Positions 10,283-21,175 are shown, counted from the stretch's first letter. The stretch: DNA of 64,000 nucleotides from Acanthosepion pharaonis (GCA_903632075.3 CAHIKZ030000809.1:166501-230500); one strand, 5' to 3'. Program-made: numbers and translations. Notes: generated from the sequence alone by a model not told the origin.

Positions 10283-11173
10283 CGCAAATTGTATAGTCTT
10301 CACTATAGAGAATCATATGCTGACTTGGCTGTTAGGTTTGCTTTAGTGTTACCGTCCACTCTGAAGTGGCTGAGAATCCAACATAGTTTGATGTCTTTAT
10401 GTTTGCATGTAGTGCTTATTTTGCATAATAGTCTGATAATGAGTGTGTTGTTGGATTTTTTTTCCTTTAAAGCTATTAGGATGGTTGGTGAGTTGTTTTG
10501 TTTTATGATATATTAACCTCAGGGAGTCATTTAATACCAACAAAATTTTGAAATAGATTCATAGTGATAGTTTGGTAAAAAAGGTGTGTATGTATTTTTT
10601 TTTTCAAAAATGTATTGCTGGTAATTATTATTTTTTTTTACAAAGTATTTCTGGTATTAAAACCTATTTTTACATTTTCATAGTGTTTTAACCCTAGTTT
10701 TGGGGTCAACTATTTACCCATGGCTGGGACCCTAGCAGGTGCTACCACCCCAGACCTGGGAACACTAGCAATTAAGAGATGGTTCCATGCTCCTCAAAAC
10801 CTCCTGATCAGTGGCTTTGCTGTTGGACATAGTTTATCGTTTTACCCAGGATGCAGATGTAGTTTAACATCATACCCAGGATGGGGCTATTAGGATGGAT
10901 AGTGAGTCTGAAAAAAAAAAATGAAGAATTTTTTTTGTTTGCTCTCTGAGATGATGTTGAGAGTAAGCTCTATTGCATAAGCCTCGACAGTGAAAATAGA
11001 GCTTCCCTTTGGGAGACACTTTTTTTTTTTAATATTTTGTTTCACTGCTGTACATCCTGTTTTGTCCTCACACTTTGACCAATCTGTATAGATGGGTATA
11101 CAATTACAGCCATTTTCAAATATGCTCTGAAATCTTTTCCTGGAATATGAGTGGGTGAGTTTTTTTGTTTCAG
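10283..11173 (-). pseudogene. LINE RNase H domain, split by an insertion
   Basis: The first half (about 10908-11170 on the minus strand) reads 'CIPIYTDWSKCEDKTG', then 'SSIFTVEAYAIELTLNII'. These match the RNase H pattern of the first catalytic Asp (normally TDGS, here TDWS) followed by the Glu in 'EAYAIELAL'. The second half, beyond the inserted retroposon, reads 'CKHKDIKLCWILSHFRVDGN' and then 'TKANLTAKSA' (about 10290-10470), the usual 'WIPSHVGVxGNExAD' block, with the last Asp position changed. The domain removes RNA from RNA:DNA hybrids in related elements; here it is interrupted and altered, hence dead. Confidence 0.8.
10494..10885 (-). mobile_element. Unnamed retroposon R, copy 1
   Basis: A 392-bp insertion in the RNase H domain, flanked by a 22-nt target duplication starting 'gctattaggatgg' (10472-10493 and 10886-10907, two mismatches). 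On the minus strand it begins 'cctgggtatgatgttaaac', contains 'gaccctagcaggtgctacca' (plus-strand reverse sense: 'accctagcaggtgct') and ends 'cataaaacaaaacaa', a simple tail typical of LINE/SINE-type retroposons. A longer copy lies at 17268-17790 on the plus strand. No tRNA- or 5S-like promoter was found. It could be a SINE of unknown head or a LINE 3' end. Confidence 0.75.
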
Positions 11174-11468
11174 TTATGTGCCATATGTGATACATGCTTA
11201 GGCAATCATGTATCTTTCGATATATAACTGACAAGGCAGATTTTTTTCCCACAGTAGGTTACCATTTTTTTCTGCAGTAGATCTGTTGCCATCCAAGGCT
11301 ATAGAACCTGGCCTGTCCTGCTATTTACCCATAGGTGGGAGGAGAAGAAGATGATTCATACCTTTCCCAAAGGTATTAGCACATGTGAATGTAATGGATT
11401 TGACTGGAAATTGAACTCAGCTCTTCGATTCCTCAATCCAAGCTGCTATCCATTACTACACTGTGCCT
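11174..11468 (-). mobile_element. tRNA-derived SINE, family A
   Basis: On the minus strand the head is 'ggcacagtgtagtaatgg' with a B-box-like 'gagttcaatttccagtc'. The body contains 'aatacctttgggaaaggt' and 'ggttctatagccttggatgg', and the tail 'gcctaagcatgtatc' followed by 'acataactg'. It sits in the LINE between the reverse transcriptase and RNase H. 'tttttttgttt' on both sides marks the target duplication. Other family members lie at 23725, 41570, 51896, 52528 and 62735. Confidence 0.8.
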
Positions 11469-11584
11469 CACTTTTTTTGTTTAGGGAGTTTAATTAATTC
11501 TAGAAAGACTTTTGGTTATTTGATTGTCTATGGTGGAATACTGGCTGTAGTTGTTTCTTCTATGTTTGAGAGTGTGGTCTCTAA

Positions 11585-13250
11585 CTATTCAGCAATGGAT
11601 TTCATCCTGAGTCCGTAGGGCTGTATTTTATTGTCTCTTTGTTGGAATAGGTCATAGTAATTCGGTTTAAAGGTACTGCTGTCAGCTGAGTTAGTTGGGC
11701 ATGATTTTATTTTGTCATAGTACTGTAGGGCCAGTTTAGTACACCTTAAATGTGGAGGTGTGTCATTAGATTCTGTGTATAAGCTCTGCACTGGGACGTT
11801 CTAAAAGACCCAAGTACTTATTTGAAGCCTAGATAAGTTGCATTGAGTATTTTTAGGTATGATCTTCTGGCTGTACCATATATGAAACTATCATAATCCA
11901 GTTTTGTGTTAAGTAGTTATTTGTATAACTTAATTATAAATTTAATTATATAATTTAATTTGTCGATTTGCTCCCCATTCAGTATGGGCCATTACATGCA
12001 GAATTTGGAGGACTCTGCTACATTTTCATTTTTAAATATTTCAGATAGGGCATGAATTTTAATTTTTTTGTCAAAGTTGATGCCTAGGACCTTGTATTGT
12101 TCCACTACTGGGATTTCTTCTCTGTCCAATTTTAAACAGGGGTTGACGTGCAATTTCTTTAATTTGCAGAAATGTATGCATTTGGTTTTTGTTTTGGAAA
12201 TGGTAAAACCATTTTTAGATGCCCATCTGCATATTTTATTGAGGCATTGTTGGAGTTGTCTTTCTATAGTATGTATATGTCAAGATCTGTACATTATTAG
12301 AAAGTTGTCAACATACAGAGAGCATCTCACACCTGGGCTGAGCGATTTAATTATGGAGTTAATTTTTGTGCAGAAGAGGGTCACTGAAAGAATTCTTCTT
12401 TGTGGAACCCCTTCTTAATTTTGAAGTTCTGATAGCACAGTTCCTTGAAATCTTTGGTCATCGAGGAAATTCTCTATGAAATGAGTCGGCCTTCCTTTTA
12501 AAGCCCAGTTCATGCAGGTATTACAAGATACCAAATTTCCATGTTTTATCGTACATCTTTTTTTATGTCAAAAAAGACTGCTGTAAGATCTTCTTTCTTA
12601 TTAAAGGCTTCCCTTACAAAGGTAAGTGATCCATGGTGCTTTTTTCCCTTTTAAAAGCACATTGGAAATCACTGATTAAGCCTTTAGTTTCCAGATACCA
12701 AGTCAACCTGTTGTTGACCATTCTCTCCATAGTTTTTCATAGGCAACTGGTTAATGCTATCAGTCTGTAGTTTTCAGTGTCTGTGTCATCCTTTACAGAT
12801 TTTGGAATTGAGATGATGAATGACTGTCTCCACATTTCTAGGAAGTTGCCTTTTGTCCATATCTTATTATACATTTTTAATAACAGTTATGATTTGTTGG
12901 GTAACTGTTTTATGAATTTATAGTGGATATCATCTGGGCCCACAGTTGTATTGTGGGCTTTCTTTAAAGATTCATTTGGTTTCTCTATGGTGAATAGTAG
13001 GTTATAGCTCTTGGCATTATTTGATTTAAAGTTTAGATTTTGTTTTATTACTTTTTGTTTGAGATTTAGAAATTGTTAACTACCATTCTTGGCAAATTAA
13101 TTTTTAGAGATTGTTTTGGTTAGTTGGTCAGTGATATCCTTTTTGCTGGTTATTAAAGTTATTTTAGAGTTATTCATTGAAAGGTGTTTTATGGTGTTTG
13201 GTATTTGCCTGCTATTTTCTTTATCATATTCCAGACAGATTTTGTTTTTG
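11585..13250 (-). pseudogene. LINE reverse transcriptase domain
   Basis: Recognisable blocks on the minus strand are 'VPQRRILSVTLFCTKINSII' (normally PQGSxLS..LF), then 'VRCSLYVDNFLIMYRS' around 12290-12320, where the catalytic YVDD appears as YVDN (second Asp to Asn, plus-strand 12304-12315), and downstream 'LRCTKLALQYYDKIKSCP' and 'LFQQRDNKIQPYGLRMKS' (11585-11791), the linker before RNase H in this LINE type. Many stops and shifts separate them. Together with the changed PQG and YxDD boxes this shows a dead enzyme. Confidence 0.8.
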
Positions 13251-13599
13251 CAGTAGAATTAAGCCTGTTGATGTAGTTTTTCCATCATTTTTGAGGGGTT
13301 TCTTCAATTATTTTCCATGTTTTTGCTTGGAGTTGCTTAAACTGCAGCAAATTAGAGGTTGTAGGATATTTGTTGAATTATCACAGAGCTGCTCTTTTTA
13401 GCCTGATGGCCTTTTTACATTTATCATTGAACCAAGATCTGTTGTTTTTTTTTTGGTGCTGAATATTTTGGAATGCATTTTATAGCTATTAAGTTGAGGA
13501 TTTCTGTAAAATGTTTTAAGTCTTTGATGCTTTTTCCTTCAACTAATTTTTCTGAACTCTACATTTTAAATTCTTCCCAGTTCTTCTGCCTAATTTCTA

Positions 13600-14255
13600 A
13601 CAGAGAGGATTTTTGTAATTATGTTCTGAGTTTTATAGGATGACTAACAAGTGATTGCTACCACATGTGTTTGCCAGTGCCTTCCAAAAGAAATCCTTAT
13701 AAATTGATGGATCATATAAGGATAAGTCTATTGTTGAGTAGCAGCCAGTGAATGGATTTATGTAAGTCATAGTATAACAATTATAAATGCATAAATCATT
13801 GTTATAAATTATTGTTTCTAAGGTCCTTCCTACCATTTTGGTCTGTGTCTTTACAACTCCATATAGTGCTGTGACTTAAAGTCCCCGAGTATCATAAAAG
13901 GTGCAGGGAATTGTCCCATAATTCTATGAATTTGAGCTTCATTTACTGATTCATTTCATGGGATGTATACTGAGCAAATGTTTATCATCCTGTCATAAGA
14001 TCACTTTAACAGTAATCGTTTATAAAGTAGTTGTTAGATTTATTTTACTTTGAGGTACATCATTCTTAACCAGTGTCATGTGTATAGTTGTATTGATGAT
14101 ATTCTTTTATATTCAGTTTGTCATTTTGCTTCTGAATGTTTCCTGAAGGCAAACAACTGTTGATGACAGGTGTGTTATTAGCAGAAGCAGTTCATTTATG
14201 TTTGCCTTTATGCTGCAACAGTTCCAGTGGATTATTTGATACATGATTTCTAAAT
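13600..14255 (-). pseudogene. LINE AP-like endonuclease domain
   Basis: The domain starts near 14245 with 'IIHWNCCSIKANINELLLL' and 'SSTVVCLQETF', the usual N-terminal 'WNCRSLxxN..EL' and 'LQET' (catalytic Glu) motifs. Its C-terminal end at 13633-13836 reads 'TLETIIYNNDLCIYN', 'TGCYSTIDLSLYDPSIYKD' and 'NTCGSNHLLVIL', matching 'SxIDLxLxxP...GSDHxPI' with the catalytic SDH changed to SNH. In active LINEs this enzyme nicks the target DNA. The middle is broken by frameshifts. Confidence 0.8.
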
Positions 14256-14589
14256 GTTTGGAGGCTTGAACTTAGTATGTGGTAATGCTTTCATTTGTGG
14301 AGGTTTTGGCCGTTTGTGGATTCTGGCTTTCCACCTCCATTTCTTTCAGTTTGTCAAATCAATTTTGGATAGGAATTTGGTCACTGTGAATTTCTGGTTT
14401 TTGTTTGGCTTGCTCTGGTTTTTGGGAGATAAGTTCTTAAGTCTATCTTTAACGGTTTTTGGTGGACAGATAGGAGATTGCTGCAACCTTTGTTTTGTAG
14501 GAGATTTTGTATTTTTTGGAAGAGTGGTTTGTGTTTGAGTGGTAGATTTTGTATTTGTTTTTTCTTATTTATTATTTCAGTTCTTTCAT

Positions 14590-15770
14590 TGGCTTTCTTT
14601 AATGGTACAGTTTGTACTATTTCCTTGGAGTATGTCTTTTAGGTACTGTCTATATTTCTGAGATGTGGTATTATGTACAGTATTTACATTAGTCGAACTA
14701 TTGTCCTCATCTTTGTCGCCATTGTTGAAATTCCAACCACCTAAAGAAGGCTGGAGTGTACAACGGCCAAAACATTGTGACAAATATGGCGACAAAGATG
14801 AGGACAATAGTCTGACTAATGTAAATACTGTCTTTTAGGTAGTTTTGAAATTTGGGCCAGGCATTTGGTGCTGAGTGTATGAGCTTCTCAATGAGGGCTC
14901 TGTATTTGTCAGGTTGACTGGTATTGGTTGTGTGTATTTGTTAGATAAATTAGTATTTTTTGTGGTCATTTTTGCCTTATTTTTGTATACAAAGGGGCCT
15001 TTATGTAGTTTTATACTTTTTGCCTTGCTTCCATGAATGAGACATTTCATTTATGTTTTCAAAATGTATTATTTTTTTTTCCTTTTCAGATTTTGCATGA
15101 TTTTGAGTATGTTGGATGGTTTTCCTGGCAATTAACACATCTTAGTTTATAGTGGCATTCTTCTTTCATGCAGTCTGAATCCCTTTGGCCAAATTTTCCA
15201 CATGTTGGGTGACTCCTACATCTATCCCAATGATGTCCAAATTTTTGGCACTTGAAGCACCTTAATGAAGCAGGAATATTTTGTTCCACTGGCTCAATAT
15301 TGTACCTGATTTAATTTTCTAGGGATTTGAGGTGTGATCAAAGTAAGTATATACATATCTGTTGTTATGGTTTCTCCTTTCTTTTTTATTGTGATTCTAC
15401 AGTAATCACTGACCCACTGGCTTCCTAAGTTAGATGTGATTTCCTCAGGTGTGGCCAGAGACAACTTCTCTGCTTCTAATGTCTCCCTTCAAAGTGTTCA
15501 GCCTTTCATGGGGAAATGTTATTATTTTAAGATTTTGAAAGGTATTCGTCTTGATTAAACTTTCGGCATGTTTCCTATTTTTCTCTTCTACCAGCAAAAT
15601 GCCGTTTCTCAATTTCTTAACTGTTTTGCCAGATAGTAGTTTTAAAATCAAGAAATGGGAAAGTTTTGCTAGCGGAGTTTCATCTAGGGACGTGAGCATG
15701 AGAAATTTTGGAAAGTCAGTACTTATTTCTTTTTCAGAATCAGAGTCTGAAAGGTAATTTTCATTTGTTT
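14590..15770 (-). pseudogene. LINE ORF1 (gag-like, zinc knuckles)
   Basis: The N-terminal part (15445-15757) reads 'LSDSDSEKEISTDFPKFL', then 'RNGILLVEEKNRKHAESL', then 'ERLNTLKGDIRS'; the 'LVEV..k..A..L' and 'LNxxKGVIR' blocks are standard in jockey/Nimb ORF1. At 15086-15289 three knuckle-like Cys/His groups follow: 'CFKCQKFGHHWDRC', 'CGKFGQRDSDC' (first Cys group altered) and 'CVNCQENHPTYSKSC'. The C-terminal part (14586-15050) is interrupted by the SINE dimer. The protein would bind element RNA. Confidence 0.8.
14646..14828 (-). mobile_element. Short head-to-head SINE dimer in the LINE
   Basis: A 183-bp insertion with inverted arms. The left arm is 'ctgtctatatttctgag' to 'catctttgtcgccat'; the right arm is 'gaaattccaaccacc' to 'ctgactaatgtaaatac'. 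Both arms lost their heads, and the junction is at about 14725. A perfect 13-bp target duplication, 'tgtcttttaggta', flanks it (14633-14645 and 14829-14841). The orientation rule of the family holds: full tail on the left, shortened tail on the right. Confidence 0.9.
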
Positions 15771-16690
15771 TTTTTACTTTGGTTATTCATAATTTTGATA
15801 TAAAAAGAAATTCACTGCCTGTGCTCCCCACCCACCTCAGAGCCCGACATTGGGATGTGTGAAGGAGGAAATCCAGTTGTCTTGACAGGTCTGTGCTACA
15901 CAAAAGAGTATAATCATATTCAAGAGAAATCCTGAGCACCCATTAAACCATTTGATGCACTTCCCAAATAAGTGTACAAACTGGTATGTTTACAGCCATG
16001 TCTAAGTTTAGATCTCTTCACATTGATTGACTCTCTGCTATGTATATTTGAGATATTGTATTTAGTTATAAAGTACTCTATAAATTGATATAGTTATAGA
16101 TGTTAGGGGTTGGAATGACCAGCCAATTGATTGAATCAGCCCACTCCGACTGCCCATCTAGTCCAAGTAATGGCCAAAGTAGTGTGTTGGGAATTAGAAG
16201 TATCTAACCCTAACTCTTGAAGTCCTCAACCACCAGGATCCCATTCCCAGACATTACAGTTGCCACCCACAGTAAGACCCTCCCCTTCTCCTCATGAGGG
16301 GAGGGAGGGTTTTACCCCTCTGCAGAGATGCAATTGGCATATTCTGAAGCCCCAGCTAACAGGGCAGACCACAATTTTAACCTAAAAAAATCAAGACATG
16401 TTCTTGAATAATATGTTCTATGAGTATTACATTTTTCAAGCTCCATTTCCTCATTATATGCTCTAAAAATTTCAGCTATCTCTGCTTGATGTTAAAGTGT
16501 CCTTTTTGTTTCCTCTTTGTTTGGCCAATGTTATTCTTGGTATCCTTTTGTAGGACATTTCTGTTGTTTCCTGTCTCTATACAAAGTTTGGTATTGTGTA
16601 ATAGTTCTGTACTCTTTTCTTTGTTTCTAACAAAGTTTTCCCTTTCTGCTTAGCCTTTTGAAAGCATATTTCACTATGCTTAGCTTCTAA
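15771..16690. other. Unassigned DNA, partly less A+T-rich
   Basis: Nothing recognised. 16270-16320 holds a short imperfect inverted repeat around 'ctcatgag' with flanking C- and G-runs. Confidence 0.4.
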
Positions 16691-16699
16691 TACAACTCC

Positions 16700-17020
16700 A
16701 GAAAGTATCTGACTACTCCATACCATGCTCTATCATTATAAGAGTCAAATCTGGCTGTCATATCTTGGCTGGATCTGCTTAGTTCTTTTTTTTCCAACCA
16801 TGACAAAATTTCAAAAGTATTTACATAGCCTTGTAGATGATGAGTTATTTTTTGCTCTACAATCTCTTTTCCACAGACAAAACATTGCAAGCCTCATACT
16901 ATTCTATCATGTTTTCCATGGAAAATGTTTCAATGAGCTACATTCCTTAGTTCCACCAATTCAGACTTTAATAGCTAAGACCTGCAATGTCATGTACACA
17001 GGGTCAAGTCATTCTCATTA
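16700..17020 (+). pseudogene. LINE C-terminal fragment
   Basis: The plus-strand frame contains 'LHSLVDDELFFALQSLFHRQ' and then 'NIASLILFYHVFHGKC' and 'NELHSLVPP'. This corresponds to the region after the reverse transcriptase in mollusc LINEs ('LxSLxHRRxVxSLxLFYRxxxGxCxxEL..LxPP'). The part before it is out of frame ('YHYKSQIWL'). No RT core is present, consistent with 5' truncation. Confidence 0.6.
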
Positions 17021-17267
17021 ACTCCATATAATTGTTAGTTATTTTCATTAGAATTTAATAAACTAATTTTTATCATATTTATTCTGTCAATATTGTCTCA
17101 TACCTGACTACATGGAGAAAATGTTTAAATTGCCAAAACTGGACCTCAACCCAAACTCCCCTACAGCAGCAAAGGAATGGAAACACTGGATTAAAATGTC
17201 AAACAATTTATTTGAAGAATGCAGTGACACTACTCTTAACCAATTAAGGTTGCTCATTAGCTGTGTT

Positions 17268-17790
17268 TCGTCCTGGGTATGACGATAAACTACATTCAGG
17301 TCCTGGGTATGATGATAAACTACGTCCAACAGCAAGGCCTCTGATCAGGAGGCTTTGAGGAGCATGGAACCACCTCTTAATTGCTGGCGTTCCCAGATCT
17401 GCCCTGACCTGGGGTGGTAACACCTGTTAGGGTCCCAGCTATGGGCAAATAGTTAACCCCAAAACTGACGTAAAAAAGCATTATAATAGTGTAAAAATAG
17501 GTTTGAATACCAGAAATACTTTGTAAAAAAATTATTACGAGAAATAAATTTTTGAAGAAAAAAAAATATTACCAGCTATATGTTTTTGAAAAAATAATAT
17601 TACCAGCTATACATTTTTGAAGAAAAAAATATTACCAGCTATACATTTTTGAAGAAAAAAATATTACCAGAAATAGATTTTTGACAAAACAAAAATATTA
17701 CCAGGAAAAGAAAAGTTATCAGCATTAAATGACTCATTGAGGTGTTGATATGCCATAAAACAAACCAAACCAAACCAAAAAACATACAGG
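17268..17790 (+). mobile_element. Unnamed retroposon R, copy 2
   Basis: This is the same retroposon as at 10494-10885. It begins with two tandem copies of 'tcctgggtatga' plus 'gataaactac' (17270-17322), continues 'gatcaggaggctttgagg', 'gggtcccagctatgggcaaa' and 'ataggtttgaataccag', and ends with 'gccataaaacaaaccaaacc' and further AACC-like units. An internal minisatellite makes it longer than copy 1. No target duplication was found here. Confidence 0.75.
17535..17700 (+). repeat. Minisatellite inside retroposon R
   Basis: About four and a half units of roughly 31-35 bp, each containing 'aatattaccagctata' or a close variant followed by 'tttttgaagaaaa'. Copy 1 of the retroposon has only about two such units, so the array expanded. 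Confidence 0.85.
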
Positions 17791-18290
17791 ATGGCTATTA
17801 ACATTCTAGAAAAAGTATATGTTAAGACGTCAAATGAAATTTTTGCCAGGCATATTCTACCAATTCGTTGACAGAAACCAAGCAAGTTTCTGGATGAATT
17901 CTTGTGGGAACTCCACAAACTAAGCAAAACCTGTGCTTTCAAAATGGTGACTGCCGAACAGTACCAAGAAGAATTTGTAAAGGATATTTATTAATGGTCT
18001 AGCTTCACCTGTAATACACCAGAGACTACTTGAGAATTGTATCCTGGATTGGCAGGCTGCCTATAGACAGGCTTTCTCCCTAGATTTGCTACAGAAAAAC
18101 TCAGATGCCTGTAACTCCATGGCAAAGGACTATGTTGTTGCTGCTGCTTCTATTACTACTACTACTACTACTACAGAGCCTGAAGAAATTCTAAGAGATG
18201 AAAATATAAGTAGAAACATTGCTGCATCATTTAGCAAAGGAAGGTCGTTTCATACTTTTAATAAAAAGAACTGTTTTTTTTTTTTTTGGT

Positions 18291-18700
18291 GACCTACTAC
18301 ACCAGAGAAATGTATGTGCAGCGAGAGGGTCCATCTGTCACACTCATAAAAAAATAGGACATTATTCAAAAGTGTGTAAATCTAAAAGAAGATGTGTAAC
18401 TGCTGCTATGGATTCAATCAACCTATACAGTATAGCAGCATCAGTTCTGGAAAGTCTAGAACTACAAGTGTACATTAATAGTCACAGGTTAAATGCATTA
18501 CTAGATTCAGGCAGCTCAGAAAATTTTATTAACGAGAAGGCTACTTTGAAATTTCAAATTGAAACCAGATCATTCAACAAAGAAATTTCCATGGCTCTGA
18601 CCACAATGAACACCCAGACATGGCTTCTGACTTACAAAGAAACAAGACATGCTGTAAGTCTGTCATTCTCACTGATTTAAAGAATTTGTGTAACGTCTTG
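18291..18700 (+). pseudogene. Gypsy nucleocapsid knuckle and protease
   Basis: 'CHTHKKIGHYSKVC' (about 18330-18375) is a CCHC knuckle with the second Cys replaced by His. It is followed by 'ELQVYINSHRLNALLDSGS' and 'SENFINEK' at about 18460-18545, in which DSGSS is the active-site motif of the aspartic protease. A T-run at about 18275-18287 puts the knuckle in a different frame from gag. Confidence 0.75.
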
Positions 18701-18999
18701 ATACTGGGACAGGATTTTCAGAAATGACATAAGTCTCTTCAGATCAGATATGAGGGCCCTAAACAGGATCTTATTATACCCAACTATTAACTAGTTTGTG
18801 TTCTTTCTGTTGCTTCTGTTAGTGAACCCTTGCTTTTTTTTTTTTAATGTAAAAAAAATTGCAACAAAATCACGGCAGTTTCGGAAGAATGACAAGGATT
18901 TCATCAGAAAGGAAGATGAGATGCTATTATAAAAAAGGCATATTTGAACCAAGTTCATCTCAATGGAGGGGCCAGGTGGTGATTGTTACAGACCCCACT

Positions 19000-19600
19000 T
19001 ATAGATATAAGAAGAGTTTATACATTGATTACTCACAGACTGTCAACTAATTTACAGAACTCAATGCTTATCCTCTTCCATGTATTGAAGAAGAGATTGT
19101 AAACAAACAAGCCAAATACTACCTTTGATCTGAAAAACACCTAACACCAATTTCCCCTAAGGCAAAATAAATTTTAAAAATTACTAATTTTAAGGCTAAT
19201 AGGAGGTTCTATCAGTACTGCAGAGTGCCATTTGGTGTGATGAATGGTGTGGCTATTTTTCAGCAGGAAATGCACAAACTTATCCAAGAACAAACATTAA
19301 GAGACACCTTCCCTTACCTTGACAACATAACTGTTCGAAGTTGACCAAAATGTTAAAAGATTCTTCAACCATCAGAGCTAAAAATCTTACACTGAATAAG
19401 ACAAAAATAGTATTTTCTGTATCCTCACTTAATATCCTTGGCTACTGGGTGGGTAATAGGGTAATTAACCCTGACCCAGAAAGAATTTGGCTACTACAAG
19501 AGTTCCTCATGCCAACAACCTTGAATTTCTTAAGGAGAGCTATTGGTATGTTTCCATATTATGCTAAATGGATCCCAAAGTTCTCTGATATAATCCAACC
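19000..19600 (+). pseudogene. Gypsy reverse transcriptase remnant
   Basis: Blocks seen are 'YIDYSQTVN', 'ELNAYPLPCIEEEI', 'RRFYQYCRVPFGVMNGVAIF' and 'TFPYLDNITV' (19303-19335). The catalytic box is YLDN where YLDD is usual, although some invertebrate gypsy lineages show YLDN, so this alone does not prove decay. The connection domain 'NKTKIVFSVSSLNILGYWVG' and 'PNYYAKWIPKFSD'-like sequence follow in the frame at 19341-19766. Confidence 0.75.
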
Positions 19601-20080
19601 AGTAATTAAAAACAAGACTTTTCCACTGAACGCAACAGCTATTAAAGCATTTAAAACTCTAAAGAAACCACTAGATAATGCCACTCTGAAAAATACAAAT
19701 GAAGTCTTACCCTTTGTTGTCGAGTGTGATGCTTCAGATGTGGCATTGGCAGCTACTCTAAACTAGAAAAGTAGACCAGTGGCTTTTAGGTCATGGACCC
19801 TGCAGGGGAGCAAACTGCATTAGCGTTTGATAGAAAAAGAAGCAATAGCAATAATCAAAGCTGTTAGGAAGTGGAATCACCTCTATGCAAGACAACATTT
19901 TACTTGATTACAGACAAATGTTTGGCAACATTCATGCTTGATAACTGCAAAAGGACCAAAATTAAAAACAATAAAATTTAAAATGGCAAATTGAGCTATC
20001 TGTCTTTAGCTACTAGATAAAATATAAGCCTGGAAAAGACAATGTTGCCCCAGACACACTTACTAGTGCATTTTGTGCTT
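19601..20080 (+). pseudogene. Gypsy RNase H remnant
   Basis: 'LPFVVECDASDVALAATLN' (about 19710-19765) carries the first catalytic Asp of the RNase H. It is followed, after a stop, by 'SRPVAFRSWTLQGSKLH', 'EKEAIAIIKAVRKWNHLY' and 'KYKPGKDNVAPDTLT', the standard end of this domain. Confidence 0.75.
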
Positions 20081-20720
20081 CAGTGTCTTCATCAACTCTT
20101 GGTGACCTGCATCATGGACTATGCCATCCTGCAATTACACAAATGCTCCGTTTTGTAAGGACTAAGACTAACCCTTCTCAATAGAAGAAGTAAAAGAAGT
20201 ATATTCTTCATTTCAATTATGTGCAGAACACAAGCCAAGATTTTTTCACATGGAAAACGGAACTCTAAAGCTAGCCAACCAATGGAACACCTAAGCATAG
20301 ATTTTGAAGGTCCCCTACCTTCAACTTCAGGTAATCTTTATATCCTCACCATTGTGGATGAATATTCCCAATTTCCATTTGCTTTTCCCTGCCCTAATAT
20401 GTATTCATTGACAGTAATAAATGTCTGAACTGGTTATTTGCATAAAGTGACTTTCCAGGTTATATCTATTCAGATATAAAAGAAAAACCTCTATCAAAAG
20501 AAATAAACGCCTATCTATTAAATAAGGTTACTGCTGCAAGCAAGACAACACCCTACAACCTCAGTAGTAATGGACAGACAGAGAGATACAATTGTATCAT
20601 CTGAAAAGCAATTAAACTTGCCCTTAAGTCAAACAACAAACTGGATGATGTCATTGAGAGTCAATACTTCCCAATGCTCTTCATTTCATTTGATCTCTCC
20701 TGTTAAATGCAACCAAGTCC
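20081..20720 (+). pseudogene. Gypsy integrase remnant
   Basis: A zinc-binding-type start ('LHHGLCHPAITQMLRFVRTK') is followed by the core: 'EHLSIDFEGPLPSTSGNLYI' with the first Asp and 'LTIVDEYSQFPFAF', then 'IHSDIKEKPLSKEI' with the second Asp (about 20472) and 'PYNLSSNGQTERYN' with the Glu (about 20580). The three catalytic residues are kept although the frame is broken near 20430. Confidence 0.8.
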
Positions 20721-20943
20721 TCCCAACTTGAATAGTGCTTTAGTTTCAAAAGATATTCTTCTTTTGGTACTGCTCAGCCAACTTGGCTAAAAAGCCCTGA
20801 TCAGTATTCCTTTGTTGGTTCATCAGAAACAAGAACAATCCTTTGGTGGATGCTGTTGAATTGATAGACGTAAATCCATCCTACACTACCATTAAGCACC
20901 AATATGGACAAGAAACAATAATATCACTAAGGGATCTAGCTCC

Positions 20944-21168
20944 ATGTCCAGTACCAGAGGCAAAAATACTGGTGTAATAAAGGAAACCTTTGAGGGTTTT
21001 TCAGTGCTGATAGAAAGAACAGATTACATTAAAAATGAAGATATTAATAGCAATGAACAGCTGTCATCTGAGTTTGATGTTCCCACTCTTTCGCTAACTA
21101 AAACCGATTATCCAGTACTTTGCAGATCTTCCAGATTGGTAAAACCTCCCCAGTGTCTAGACTTGTAA
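20944..21168 (+). pseudogene. Gypsy Pol C-terminal tail
   Basis: A 74-codon frame ends 'CRSSRLVKPPQCLDL' and a stop. 'RRSSRxxKPPxRLDL' is the usual last line of Pol in this type of gypsy element, which places the 3' end of the internal region near 21170. Confidence 0.7.
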
Positions 21169-21175
21169 CCAAATA

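Larger units (their letters stand above)
10283..15770 (-). mobile_element. Degraded jockey/Nimb-type LINE
   Basis: Reading right to left, the minus strand contains in order: an ORF1 (gag-like) with CCHC zinc knuckles (14590-15770), an AP-like endonuclease (13600-14255), a reverse transcriptase (11585-13250) and an RNase H (10283-11170). This is the order of jockey-superfamily LINEs with a C-terminal RNase H; the gag style resembles Nimb elements of molluscs. Frames are broken by stops and shifts throughout. Three later insertions interrupt it: a SINE dimer at 14646-14828, a tRNA-SINE at 11174-11468 and a retroposon at 10494-10885, each flanked by a target duplication. Domain assignment is from recognised motifs; the clade is an inference. 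Confidence 0.85.
17113..18290 (+). pseudogene. Gypsy gag, interrupted
   Basis: The start at 17113 reads 'MEKMFKLPKLDLNPNSPTAA' and runs to 'LRLLISCVSS', then breaks at the retroposon. It resumes at about 17795 with 'AINILEKVYVKTSNEIFARH', 'QKPSKFLDEFLWELHKLSK' and 'VTAEQYQEEFVKDIY', the capsid-type gag of invertebrate gypsy elements. About 20 residues expected between the two parts are missing, so the retroposon insertion was accompanied by a deletion. (TAC)n at 18152-18174 lies in the gag-spacer region. Confidence 0.75.
17110..21175 (+). mobile_element. Decayed Ty3/gypsy retrotransposon
   Basis: Gag, protease, reverse transcriptase, RNase H and integrase remnants follow each other on the plus strand in gypsy order (integrase last). 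Stops and shifts are frequent. A retroposon is inserted in gag (17268-17790). No clear LTR pair could be delimited: 17030-17110 and 21176-21300 share no obvious sequence, so the LTRs are lost or too diverged. Confidence 0.85.
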
